DNA of 14,859 nucleotides from Bermanella sp051277445 (GTDB lineage: Bacteria; Pseudomonadota; Gammaproteobacteria; Pseudomonadales; Oceanobacteraceae): positions 1 through 14,859 of the forward strand of contig JBNMQC010000049.1 of NCBI GenBank assembly GCA_051277445.1, in the 5' to 3' direction. A program made the translations under genes and the position numbers. Position 1 is the stretch's first letter. Every line of letters starts with the position of its first letter. The notes below the pieces were generated by a model. That model saw only the letters and a list, made by a program, of their open reading frames with translations. It did no database searches and was not told the DNA's origin. Shown piece after piece: positions 1 to 7,554 of the stretch.

Positions 1-149
1 CTAAAATAGCAAGTTATGCGCCAAAGCAATTTACGTTAATATAGCGTTCTGACCATTGGTTTTAGGCAAACACTTGCCGATTTGATTATTCAATATGACG
101 TTGCGGCGAATACTCACCGCTGAGAAATAGATAAATAATTAAGGTTGCT

Positions 150-683
150 ATGAAACGTATTTTTAAAAAAATGGCCTGTCTCAGCATCATGTTGACGGCT
201 TTGTGTGCCCATGGTTTTGAACAGACACTGACCTTCACAGAAGCTCAGTTACAAGAAAAACTACAGGCTATGACGCCAATCGAGCGTCAAACCTTATTTG
301 CGAATGTTGTATTAACGGATGCAAAGTTGCGCTTACTGGATGCACAGAATCAGTTATCGGTAACGGCATTTTTAGATGTGACCGCTTTAGGTGGTTTACG
401 TGGGTCGGGTCATGTGACGGTTCAGGGCAGTGTGATGTATCAGCCGAGCGAAGGGGCGTTTTACTTACACAATGCGCAGCTGGTAGAGCTGCATGTGGAG
501 CAGTTATCCAAAGAGACCATCAATCAGCTTAAACCGGTATTACAAGATGTCATTGCGCAAAGCCTGCAAAGTCAGCCTATTTATCGTTTAAAAGATAACG
601 ACATGCGCCAAGCACTGGTGAAGGCCAGCTTGAAAAAAGTAGAAGTGAAAGACCAAGCACTGTTAGTCACCTTGGGTTTTTAA
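150..683 (+). CDS. DUF1439 (YceB-like) periplasmic protein
   Basis: 177 residues. The N-terminus has a basic stretch (K2, R3, K6, K7), a hydrophobic core at about residues 8-19, and a likely signal peptidase I site after AHG at residue 22. The rest resembles E. coli YceB (DUF1439): an early 'FTEAQLQEKL' segment, a central beta-rich part, then a helix with 'SQPIYRLKD' near residues 141-149, which matches 'QQPAYVLRED' in YceB as I remember it. YceB itself is a lipoprotein. Here C19 follows Leu, so the site is not a good lipobox and the protein may be soluble in the periplasm. AAGG at 141-144 supports the ATG at 150. The molecular function of the family is not established. The gene ends directly against the convergent transporter gene. 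Family assignment is fairly confident; loss of the lipid anchor is inference. Confidence 0.75.
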   Translation: MKRIFKKMACLSIMLTALCAHGFEQTLTFTEAQLQEKLQAMTPIERQTLFANVVLTDAKLRLLDAQNQLSVTAFLDVTALGGLRGSGHVTVQGSVMYQPSEGAFYLHNAQLVELHVEQLSKETINQLKPVLQDVIAQSLQSQPIYRLKDNDMRQALVKASLKKVEVKDQALLVTLGF

Positions 684-2030
684 CTAAACGCTCAATAGTT
701 TTTGTCGAATACGCGGGTTATTTTTAGCCCGCCTAAACAGCATTAGCATCGTAAAGCCCATCAGCAGATTGCCAATGGCGCATCCCCAAAACAATCCGGT
801 CAGTCCGCCAAAGTATTGCCCTAACCATGCACAGGGTAAGTAAAAAACAAATAAGCGCATGAGGTTGATGTTCAAAGACAAGTGGGTTTTGTGCAGTGCG
901 TTCATGGTGGCCGTACACACTAGGGTAAACCCCATGGCAAAGTAGGTCAGCGGTACAATATAAATAAACTGCTGAATAATCCCTTGTACCTGTACTTCTT
1001 CACTAAAGATGCGGCTCACGGGCTCAGCGAAAATGGCCAGTAACCCATACACCACCAGTTGCCACCCAAATAGAAATTGCATACTTTTTATTAAAGCCTG
1101 CTCAATGCGCTTATCTTCCCCTGCGCCGTGATTTTGCCCAACAAACGGCGGCAGACTGGCGGTGAATGCCATGATCACAATCATCGCCAAGGGTTCAATG
1201 CGGCTGCCTACACCATACGCGGCAACGGCATGTGTGCCGTATTGAGCAACCCAAGCCACCATGATGCCGTTTGCCAAAGGCCCAAGCATATTGGTTAACG
1301 CAGCGGGAATGCCAAGTTTGGTCAGTTGCTGCCATTGCTGAACGATACCCTTGGGAATCGCCAGAGAAATCAGATCTTTCTTTAACAAATAACGAAGCAC
1401 AACAATAAAAGCCACGGCCCAGCTAATGGCCGTTGCGATGGCCGCGCCTTGAATCCCTAGCTTGGGAAAGGGGCCAATGCCAAAAATCAGTAAAGGATCC
1501 AGCACACCATTAATGGCCGCACTGCCCAGCATGATTAAACTGGGTAGCTTGGTGTTGCCGGTGGCGCGAATACTGGCATTGACGATCACCAGCACGATCA
1601 ACAGCACACAACCCATGTACCACCAAGTCATATAGTCTGATATGAGCTCGATCAATTCGTCACTGGCGCCGAGCCAAGCAAACACAATGGACTGGGTGCT
1701 AATCCCAATTACAGCAAGAATCAGCCCTAAAATGAAAGACAGGTATAGGCTTGCTGTAACCCAGTTGCGGGCTTGCTCAGCGTCTTTTTGTCCTAGACTT
1801 CTGGCGACAACAGCGCCAGTGGCGATACTTAAGCCAATGGCGAGGTTCATGATCATCATGGTGACGGGGAAGGTAAAGCTCACCGCGGCTAACGGCTCTG
1901 TGCCCAGCAAGCTGATAAAGTAAGTATCAATGAGGTTAAATAAAAAAATGCTGAGAATCCCAAGCACCATAGGTGCCGTTAGCCGGTATAACCAACTTGA
2001 AATAGCGCCTTGTGTAAGATCTGAGGACAT
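684..2030 (-). CDS. MATE family multidrug/cation efflux transporter
   Basis: 448 residues with about 12 hydrophobic segments, the usual MATE size and topology. It is an inner-membrane antiporter expected to export organic cations or drugs using a Na+ or H+ gradient. Family marks include the first-helix Asp in 'NLIDTYFIS' (D35), the 'VVARSLGQKD' loop at about 74-83 ending TM2, 'RATGNTK' at 155-161 and 'INGVLDPLLIF' at 173-183. In the second half, 'VGSRIEP' lies at 274-280 and 'GQNHGAG' at 298-304. The start ATG (2028-2030) has only a weak Shine-Dalgarno. The stop abuts the stop of the convergent DUF1439 gene with no intervening base, so the two transcripts must overlap. Substrate and coupling ion cannot be read from sequence, so no gene symbol is given. 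Confidence 0.9.
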   Translation of the reverse strand: MSSDLTQGAISSWLYRLTAPMVLGILSIFLFNLIDTYFISLLGTEPLAAVSFTFPVTMMIMNLAIGLSIATGAVVARSLGQKDAEQARNWVTASLYLSFILGLILAVIGISTQSIVFAWLGASDELIELISDYMTWWYMGCVLLIVLVIVNASIRATGNTKLPSLIMLGSAAINGVLDPLLIFGIGPFPKLGIQGAAIATAISWAVAFIVVLRYLLKKDLISLAIPKGIVQQWQQLTKLGIPAALTNMLGPLANGIMVAWVAQYGTHAVAAYGVGSRIEPLAMIVIMAFTASLPPFVGQNHGAGEDKRIEQALIKSMQFLFGWQLVVYGLLAIFAEPVSRIFSEEVQVQGIIQQFIYIVPLTYFAMGFTLVCTATMNALHKTHLSLNINLMRLFVFYLPCAWLGQYFGGLTGLFWGCAIGNLLMGFTMLMLFRRAKNNPRIRQKLLSV

Positions 2031-2125
2031 AAACCGTGTGCTTGTTTTTTAGTAAGGTGAGACATGATGCCATAACTGGCGGCTGGTAAGCTTAAAACCG
2101 AGTTGAATGGTGTGTTTCTTTTATA

Positions 2126-2153
2126 ATCATAATAGAGCACATTTTTGCTTTAA
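2126..2153 (-). promoter_or_regulatory. possible promoter of the MATE gene
   Basis: Read on the minus strand, TTAAAG (2148-2153) is followed after 16 bp by TATGAT (2126-2131), about 95 bp upstream of the transporter start. The -10 is a one-mismatch match to TATAAT, but the -35 matches at only three of six positions. This is the best candidate seen, and is a weak call. Confidence 0.3.
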
Positions 2154-2346
2154 CCGTTTTTACGAACCCCGTATGCCCGTTTATTTGATTCGCTACTCAT
2201 GATGCTTTAAGGCAACTTAAAGGCTTTGCTGGTTAGACGCAGGTCCAATCAAGCCGTCAGTTGTTTAGACGTATGAGCCCTAAGACATAGGCCTGTATGC
2301 ACACTGATTGTTTTGATTAAACAAACGCGAGGGGACTTGCTGGTAT

Positions 2347-2381
2347 TTATCCCCAGAATCTGTGGATAAGTCTGAGGATAG
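2347..2381. promoter_or_regulatory. cluster of DnaA-box-like sites
   Basis: TTATCCCCA (2347-2355, one mismatch to TTATCCACA) lies 5 bp from an exact DnaA box in opposite orientation, TGTGGATAA (2361-2369). A third, weaker copy, TGAGGATAG (2373-2381, two mismatches), follows. The first two also form an imperfect hairpin. Binding by DnaA is inferred from the consensus only. There is no dnaA, dnaN or parAB gene in the window, so this does not look like oriC itself. It sits in the 492-bp intergenic stretch 2031-2522. Apart from these sites, the possible transporter promoter and the porin terminator, I see nothing else in that stretch. Confidence 0.45.
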
Positions 2382-2459
2382 CCATGGGGTAGAATGACCT
2401 TGCCTACAGGGCGTAATAGCCCAAGTTAATTTGTCCAATTTTTACTCTAGTAACAGCCG

Positions 2460-2503
2460 AAAAAAAACCGCGACCTGTTAATAACAAGACGCGGTTTTTT
2501 TTT
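2460..2503 (-). terminator. bidirectional rho-independent terminator after the porin gene
   Basis: An A8-CCGCG arm (2460-2472) pairs with CGCGG-T8 (2490-2502). An inner imperfect stem extends it and a T9 run ends the plus-strand side. Read on the minus strand it lies 20 bp past the porin stop and ends in a U run, so it should terminate porin mRNA. It works structurally in both directions. Confidence 0.85.
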
Positions 2504-2522
2504 GCTAACTAATAAAAAATAA

Positions 2523-3623
2523 TTAGAAAGACTGACGTAGGAAAATAGCTACAACAGTGTCATCACCTTTTTCATTACCATCAGCATCCGAAGTAATTGA
2601 ACTAGTTTGCTCAAGCTCTAAACGGATGTGGAAAGTATCAGAAACAGATTTGATCACCTGTGCATAGATATCGCTTTCTAGCTCAGTTCCATCATCATCT
2701 TCACCAAAACCATAACCAGCGTGGATACTTAGGTCAGAGGCTAGCTCATACATACCACCAACAGACATAGAGGTACGCTTGTCACCAGCCGCATCGTCTT
2801 TATCGACAGACTGATAGTTAAAACCCACTTCAAGCTGATCATTTGCGCGGAACTTAGCACCGATGCTGGCAAGAGAAGGTGCGGCTAAGTCTGCTCCAGG
2901 GGCTTCACTCACAATGGACTGAACATAAGCTGCATTGACGGTTACTTGACCGAACGATGCAGCACCACCAACGGTTACGCCTGTCACACCAGATTCGTTT
3001 GCTTTAACCTCATCAGAACCAACGGTGTAGGTACGATCATCTTCACCGATATGCGCTGCAACAGTAAAGGTAATAGGATCAGTGCTATAACCACCACCAC
3101 CGTAGGTGTAGTTAATGGTGCTGTCATTACGGAAGCCATATGCTAAAGAACCAGGTAAGACTTCAGTTGTAAAATAGTAAGCGCCGTAACCATGACCTTC
3201 GGTTTTCATGGCATTCCAAGCACTGTATTCAAACAAAGGCGACCATTGGCTGCCAATTGTAATATTGTGCTGGTCTTTAGATAGAGAGAGATAACCTTGG
3301 CGAGTTTGGAAAGACGGGCCGCCATCATCAAGAACATTTACGTTTTGCTCAATGTGATAACCAGTAGTCCAACCGTTGGCATGAGTTTCATCACCAGAAA
3401 CAGTAAAACGAGAAGTAACAGGGTTGATCATTGCAAGGTTTTGATCATCATTATTACCTTGAGGTGCTTGCATACCTGGGAAGATATAAGAACCCGTATC
3501 ACCGCTGTAATATTCAACACCCAAGTCCACAAAACCAGAAATGTTGACACTTGGGGCAGCAATTGATTGGCCAGCAAAGGCGAGGCCTGCCACTGCTAAT
3601 GCTAACGATGTTTTTTTGAACAT
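2523..3623 (-). CDS. Gram-negative general porin (outer-membrane beta-barrel)
   Basis: 366 residues. The signal peptide has K3, K4, an Ala/Leu core and SIA at 20-22 as the likely cleavage site. The mature protein opens with 'VNISGFVDLGVEYYSGD', the typical first strand of porin_4/OmpC-like proteins. It continues as alternating Gly/aromatic-rich strands with acidic loops and ends '...VVAIFLRQSF', with the C-terminal Phe used for BAM-dependent assembly. It should form trimeric water-filled channels for small solutes. Start choice is secure: AGAGGAAT lies a few bases upstream of the ATG (3621-3623). It is a single-gene unit, with about 350 bp upstream and a strong terminator downstream, as usual for highly expressed porins. 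Substrate preference cannot be inferred. Confidence 0.9.
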   Translation of the reverse strand: MFKKTSLALAVAGLAFAGQSIAAPSVNISGFVDLGVEYYSGDTGSYIFPGMQAPQGNNDDQNLAMINPVTSRFTVSGDETHANGWTTGYHIEQNVNVLDDGGPSFQTRQGYLSLSKDQHNITIGSQWSPLFEYSAWNAMKTEGHGYGAYYFTTEVLPGSLAYGFRNDSTINYTYGGGGYSTDPITFTVAAHIGEDDRTYTVGSDEVKANESGVTGVTVGGAASFGQVTVNAAYVQSIVSEAPGADLAAPSLASIGAKFRANDQLEVGFNYQSVDKDDAAGDKRTSMSVGGMYELASDLSIHAGYGFGEDDDGTELESDIYAQVIKSVSDTFHIRLELEQTSSITSDADGNEKGDDTVVAIFLRQSF

Positions 3624-3682
3624 ACTTATTCCTCTCTATTTTCTTATTGGGACGTCTGAAAAACTTACAGGCGTCCATGCGA

Positions 3683-3701
3683 GCTTTACTGCAGTTAAAG
3701 C
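3683..3701. repeat. palindrome in the porin leader
   Basis: GCTTTACTGCAGTTAAAGC is a near-perfect inverted repeat: arms GCTTT/AAAGC around an ACTGCAGT core, with one extra T. A partial third copy of the arm follows (AGCTTTAA at 3704-3711). It lies 60-78 bp upstream of the porin start codon. It could form a 5' stem-loop in the mRNA or serve as an operator. Confidence 0.4.
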
Positions 3702-3710
3702 ACAGCTTTA

Positions 3711-3738
3711 ACCATACAGCATGTGTGCTTCCTCGCAA
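3711..3738 (-). promoter_or_regulatory. possible porin promoter
   Basis: On the minus strand, TTGCGA (3733-3738) is followed after 16 bp by TATGGT (3711-3716). Each hexamer matches consensus at four of six positions. It would give a leader of about 80 nt carrying the palindrome at its 5' end. The surrounding 3624-3896 stretch is AT-rich and has other weak candidates. I see no gene in it. Confidence 0.3.
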
Positions 3739-3896
3739 CTACCTGATTATTATTTAGGCAATTAAGGTCTATTTCTGACACGGTCCTGAATGGGACGATT
3801 ACACAGATTAAAAACACCCAATTTATGACCAGTTTGTTACGATGGCGAATACTACACGAATAGACACGTTCTTTTTCATAATGGTTAACAGAACCT

Positions 3897-3938
3897 AAAA
3901 TCAAAAAAGCCCAGAAAATTCTGGGCTTTTTTGATTTT
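3897..3938 (-). terminator. bidirectional terminator after hemL
   Basis: Two 20-base arms (3897-3916 and 3919-3938) are exact reverse complements. They have a GCCCAG/CTGGGC core with A6 and T6 flanks, separated by only two bases. On the minus strand it lies about 38 bp past the hemL stop and should end the clc-hemJ-hemL transcript. By symmetry it would also stop plus-strand transcription. Confidence 0.9.
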
Positions 3939-3976
3939 ACTGATAAGTGCGCTTATTGAATGTGCGTTGCTGTGCC

Positions 3977-5263
3977 TTACAAGGTTGCGAAAACCTTATC
4001 CGCGGCTGCAAGGGTGAAGTCAATATCGGCATCGGTAATGGCAGAACACATAAAGCCACCTTCAAATTCAGACGGTGCTAGATAAACACCTTCGTCCAGC
4101 ATGCCGTGATAAAACTTTTTAAAGCGCTCAGAATCGCATTTTTGTACCTGAGCAAAACGGCGAATGGTTTTTTCTTCACTAAAGAAGAAACCGAACATGC
4201 TTCCCACTTGGTTGGTGGTCAGTGGGATATTATGTTTGCTGGCCAGGGTTTCAAGGCCTTCACACAACATCTGCGTTTTACGTGTTAGTTCATCGTAGAA
4301 ACCAGGTTCGCTGATGGCGTTGAGCATGGCGCGACCAGCGGCCATGGCAATGGGGTTACCCGACAAAGTCCCCGCCTGATAAACCGGGCCAAGCGGTGCT
4401 AGGTATTCCATGATTTCTCTTCGACCACCAAAAGCACCCACTGGCATGCCGCCGCCAATCACTTTGCCGAGTGTGGTCATGTCGGGTTTCACACCATACA
4501 CTTCTTGCGCGCCGCCACGAGCCGCACGGAAACCACACATGACTTCGTCAAAAATCAACACAATGCCATGTACGTCACATAGCTCGCGTAAGCCTTGTAA
4601 GAAGCCATTTTCTGGAGGGATGCAGTTCATGTTACCGGCAACCGGTTCCACAATGACGCAGGCAATTTCACTGCCCATTTGTGCGAAGCATTCGCGTACG
4701 CTGTCTAGGTCATTGTGGGTTAAGGTGATGGTTAAATCAGCTAGAGCCTTAGGTACACCGGGAGAGCTTGGTACGCCAAGCGTCAGCATGCCAGAGCCGG
4801 CTTTAACCAATAAAGAATCGGAGTGACCGTGGTAGCAGCCTTCGAATTTCACCATTTTATCGCGTCCGGTATAGCCGCGGGCTAAACGGATGGCGCTCAT
4901 GGTGGCTTCGGTGCCGCTGGATACCATGCGCACCATGTCCATGCTTGGATAAATTTCACAAACCTTGTTGGCCATTTCAATTTCAATTTCGGTCGGTGCG
5001 CCAAAACTTAAACCGTTCACCAATTGCTTTTGAACCGCATCAAGTACTTCTGGTGCGCCGTGACCCAAAATAAGCGGTCCCCAGGAATTAACGAAATCAA
5101 TGTAACGATTGCCGTCTTCATCAAATAAATACGCGCCTTCGCCTTTTTGAAAAAAGATAGGGCTGCCGCCAACACCATTAAACGCACGTACGGGAGAGTT
5201 CACACCGCCAGGAATATGAGTTTGTGCTTGGGCAAACAAGGACTCGGAACGAGAAATATCCAT
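3977..5263 (-). CDS. hemL: glutamate-1-semialdehyde 2,1-aminomutase
   Basis: 428 residues, the normal family length. This PLP enzyme converts glutamate-1-semialdehyde to 5-aminolevulinate, the last step of the C5 route to tetrapyrroles, in the cytoplasm. Visible marks are the N-terminal 'HIPGGVNSPVRAF', 'SSGTEATMSAIRLARG' at 115-130 (PLP phosphate binding), 'CYHGHSDS' at 143-150 and 'IFDEVMCGFR' with D239 facing the PLP pyridine N. The Schiff-base lysine is K267 in 'TTLGKVIGGGMPVGAFGG', and 'AGTLSGNPIAMAAG' follows. The ATG is preceded by TAGG. It lies 21 bp after hemJ as the last gene of a three-gene operon and is followed by a strong terminator. Confidence 0.97.
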   Translation of the reverse strand: MDISRSESLFAQAQTHIPGGVNSPVRAFNGVGGSPIFFQKGEGAYLFDEDGNRYIDFVNSWGPLILGHGAPEVLDAVQKQLVNGLSFGAPTEIEIEMANKVCEIYPSMDMVRMVSSGTEATMSAIRLARGYTGRDKMVKFEGCYHGHSDSLLVKAGSGMLTLGVPSSPGVPKALADLTITLTHNDLDSVRECFAQMGSEIACVIVEPVAGNMNCIPPENGFLQGLRELCDVHGIVLIFDEVMCGFRAARGGAQEVYGVKPDMTTLGKVIGGGMPVGAFGGRREIMEYLAPLGPVYQAGTLSGNPIAMAAGRAMLNAISEPGFYDELTRKTQMLCEGLETLASKHNIPLTTNQVGSMFGFFFSEEKTIRRFAQVQKCDSERFKKFYHGMLDEGVYLAPSEFEGGFMCSAITDADIDFTLAAADKVFATL

Positions 5264-5284
5264 AACAATACCTACTGCTGAAAA

Positions 5285-5707
5285 TTAAAAAGGGCGAACC
5301 ACAGCTAAAATAACCACTGCGATTAAAATTAATACGGGCGCTTCGTTGAAAAAGCGATAAAACGTGTGGCTTTTGGTGTTTTTATCATCACGGAACTGTT
5401 TAAGTAAATACCCACAATGGAAGTGGTAGCCAACCAATACCGCCACTAAGACTAGCTTGGCATGGACCCAACCTTGGCTGAAATAATAGCTGGGGTTGAG
5501 CGTCAGTAACCAGCCACCCAGTATGACAACGGCAATCATGGAAGGTGTCATGATGCCGCGATAGAGTTTGCGCTCCATTATTTTAAAGCGCTCCTTGCTG
5601 GTTTGGTCTTCGCTCATGGCGTGATAGACAAACAAGCGTGGCAGATAAAACAGTGCCGCAAACCAGCACACCACCGCAATAATATGAAACGCTTTAAGCC
5701 AAAGCAT
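5285..5707 (-). CDS. hemJ: HemJ-type protoporphyrinogen IX oxidase
   Basis: About 140 residues with four hydrophobic helices, matching the HemJ (UPF0093) membrane family. This family oxidises protoporphyrinogen IX to protoporphyrin IX in bacteria lacking HemG and HemY. Family marks are the N-terminal 'MLWLKAFHII' (H8), 'WFAALFYLPRLFVYH', 'GWVHAKLVL' (K84) and 'FFNEAPVLILIAVV' near the end. A conserved His and Lys are, to my knowledge, the residues linked to haem binding and activity. An upstream ATG at 5711-5713 is possible, but AAGG touches it directly. The same AAGG is 6 nt from the ATG at 5705-5707, which also gives the family's usual N-terminus, so I place the start at 5707. It lies between the chloride channel gene and hemL, and the shared operon supports a haem role. 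Confidence 0.88.
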   Translation of the reverse strand: MLWLKAFHIIAVVCWFAALFYLPRLFVYHAMSEDQTSKERFKIMERKLYRGIMTPSMIAVVILGGWLLTLNPSYYFSQGWVHAKLVLVAVLVGYHFHCGYLLKQFRDDKNTKSHTFYRFFNEAPVLILIAVVILAVVRPF

Positions 5708-5724
5708 AGCCATCCTTAAATGAG

Positions 5725-7479
5725 TTAATGGGCATAACGATAATAGTTGTGGATTTTATCATGTTCGATGATGCCCATGACAGAGGCGGTATTCACTTCT
5801 TTACCATAGTGAATGGTGAGGCACTCCACTTTTTCATCAATCATGATGTCCAGTGCCTCTTGCAGGTTGGCGCGCATCGAAATACTTTGGCAGGTTAAGC
5901 GTTGCCCTGGAATCGCCATCAGGTTTAATGTTGGGTCACCGTCTTCACTTTGCTCTAACCATTCCTGTAGGCTTTCATCGTTCATTAGCAAGTTTGCCAC
6001 ATCCGAGGCAGCAAGCGCGGCTAGGATGCCTTTTTCAGCATGAATGACCAACCAAGTTGGGTTTCCACTGAGTGCTAACTTTAAGGTATCGATGGAGGCA
6101 AACTTAGGTACCACTTTTATGTTTTTCTCCGCCACACTTAAAACGCTGTTTTGTCTGAGCATTAATTCCACTGGGCTGGTGTCGGTAGACAGGCCGCGCA
6201 GTTGTAGTAAGCGAGGGAAAAGGGCCTTTTGTTTAAACACTTCGCTGGCGGTTAAATTCGCAATGACCACCACCAACATGGCCGGTAACAGAATATTGGG
6301 GTTATTGGTCAGTTCCAATAGTGTCATTAACGCGGTGAGAGGGGCTTGTAGGCAAGCGCTCATCATGGCGGCCATACCCAGCATGGCGTAGTAGCCCGTG
6401 GCACTGGCGATATCCGGTGCGAAATAATTCCCCACTTCTCCAATGGCGCCTCCGGCACACGCGCCGATAAATAACATTGGGCCGATCGCCCCTGCAGGTT
6501 GGCCTAAACCTAAATTGAACCCTGTAATGCATAGCTTAGCTAGCGCAAAGGTGAGTAATAGCATCCAAGGCAGTTGGCCGGTAAGTGCATGGTTAACCGT
6601 GTCATAACCAATGCCCATCATGGCAGGAATCATTAATGCAAACAGGCCGTTTAATACGCCGATGATTAAGAATCGCAACCAAATGTTCTTCGGGGCTTTT
6701 TGTGCACTTTTTACGCAAATCCAAATAAATAATGCAGCCAGCGCGCCCATGATTAAACCTTCGGCCAGCAAAAAAGGAAATTCTAATAATGAGCGCATTT
6801 GCAAAGGGGGGACGGTAAACGCGGGTTCCGCGCCGTAGACCAATCGAGTTAATAAGGCACCCGCCACGGATGCGAGAATAATAGGAATCAAGCTGACGAA
6901 GCTATACCCCATCACGATGACTTCCATTGCAAATATCACCCCAGCAATGGGCGTATTAAAAGAGGCACTAATGGCGGCGGCGACACCGGATGCCAATAAA
7001 AGCTGAATATGGCGGCTAGGTAATTGAAATTTACGCCCCATGATACTGCCACTGGCGGCGCCTAAATGCACCGCAGGTCCCTCTCGTCCTGAGCTTTGGC
7101 CGCTGAGCGCACAGATGATTCCGGCAAAAAATTGCGCGATAAAATTGGTGAAAGGCATGTGCCCTTGATGGTGTTTTAGACGTTCAAGAACATGACTGAT
7201 GCCCACCATTCGGCTTTGTGCACTTAAACGAGCAAAGATCACCGCCACCAGCATGGCACCGGCTAATGGCAGAAAAAAACGTATCCAAGGGGCCAGTGCT
7301 TCGAAGTTTTCACTATCGCCATTTTCAAGGTACGTCGTTAACGGCCCTTCGATGGCAAAACGAAATAACAAGATGGTGCCGCTAGTGATAAGCCCAGCTA
7401 ATACCCCAAGAAGGGCCAATTGGGGCAACGCATCCCCTTGGGCAAGGGAAATTCTTAAGCGACGAATAAAAGATGCCAT
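5725..7479 (-). CDS. CLC-family chloride channel with C-terminal CBS-like region
   Basis: About 584 residues. The first ~430 form a CLC membrane domain with about a dozen or more hydrophobic segments. The last ~150 look like a cytosolic CBS pair. The gating Glu is present in 'SGREGPAVHLG' (E133), and 'LGQPAGAIGPMLFIG' (about 325-339) corresponds to the usual GxFxP filter. The usual GSGIP filter is altered to 'VGISHV' (92-97). In 'FNTPIAGVIFAMEVI', E186 aligns with E202 of E. coli ClcA, but the proton-transfer Glu (E203) is Val187. The usual pore Tyr region reads 'ALFPRLL'. This favours ClcB-like anion conduction over Cl-/H+ exchange (inference). The reading frame also opens at a GTG (7492-7494), which has no Shine-Dalgarno; the ATG at 7477-7479 has GAG upstream. 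It is the first gene of the operon with hemJ and hemL. Confidence 0.87.
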   Translation of the reverse strand: MASFIRRLRISLAQGDALPQLALLGVLAGLITSGTILLFRFAIEGPLTTYLENGDSENFEALAPWIRFFLPLAGAMLVAVIFARLSAQSRMVGISHVLERLKHHQGHMPFTNFIAQFFAGIICALSGQSSGREGPAVHLGAASGSIMGRKFQLPSRHIQLLLASGVAAAISASFNTPIAGVIFAMEVIVMGYSFVSLIPIILASVAGALLTRLVYGAEPAFTVPPLQMRSLLEFPFLLAEGLIMGALAALFIWICVKSAQKAPKNIWLRFLIIGVLNGLFALMIPAMMGIGYDTVNHALTGQLPWMLLLTFALAKLCITGFNLGLGQPAGAIGPMLFIGACAGGAIGEVGNYFAPDIASATGYYAMLGMAAMMSACLQAPLTALMTLLELTNNPNILLPAMLVVVIANLTASEVFKQKALFPRLLQLRGLSTDTSPVELMLRQNSVLSVAEKNIKVVPKFASIDTLKLALSGNPTWLVIHAEKGILAALAASDVANLLMNDESLQEWLEQSEDGDPTLNLMAIPGQRLTCQSISMRANLQEALDIMIDEKVECLTIHYGKEVNTASVMGIIEHDKIHNYYRYAH

Positions 7480-7511
7480 TAATTGCTCTATCACTTTTTA
7501 TGGAAGGCGCT

Positions 7512-7517
7512 ATTATA
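7512..7517 (-). promoter_or_regulatory. -10 element of the clc-hemJ-hemL operon
   Basis: Read on the minus strand this is an exact TATAAT preceded by CT. The region 15-17 bp upstream is T-rich with only partial -35 matches (TTGATT at 15 bp, TTTTGA at 17 bp). A start site near 7505 would leave only about 11 nt before the GTG but about 26 nt before the ATG at 7479, which supports the ATG. On the plus strand the same bases supply TATTAT (7511-7516), a possible -10 for argC, so the two promoters would share this spot. Confidence 0.5.
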
Positions 7518-7554
7518 AGGCCCTTCGAAATTAATCAAAAAAGAAGGTGATATT

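Noticed and set aside
1..149. Possible gene tail or promoter at the left edge
   Set aside because: No convincing -35/-10 pair with proper spacing and no recognisable coding sequence. Only the ribosome site at 141-144 is clear.
2347..2369. Hairpin TTATCC...GGATAA as a terminator
   Set aside because: The stem is short with a mismatch and there is no T run after it on either strand. DnaA boxes explain the symmetry better.
3514..3904. Two minus-strand frames of about 70 codons across the porin start and leader
   Set aside because: They overlap the porin signal peptide or non-coding leader, lack ribosome sites and show no recognisable protein.
3897..3938. Perfect 20-base inverted repeat as a mobile-element end or attachment site
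   Set aside because: GC core flanked by A and T runs just past hemL is a typical bidirectional terminator. No transposase or target duplication nearby.
4410..4826. 138-codon plus-strand reading frame inside hemL
   Set aside because: It is antisense to a fully conserved hemL and its translation shows no family features. It is a codon-bias shadow.
6044..6391. 115-codon plus-strand frame antisense to the chloride channel gene
   Set aside because: The opposite strand encodes an intact CLC protein with recognised motifs. No ribosome site or family resemblance.
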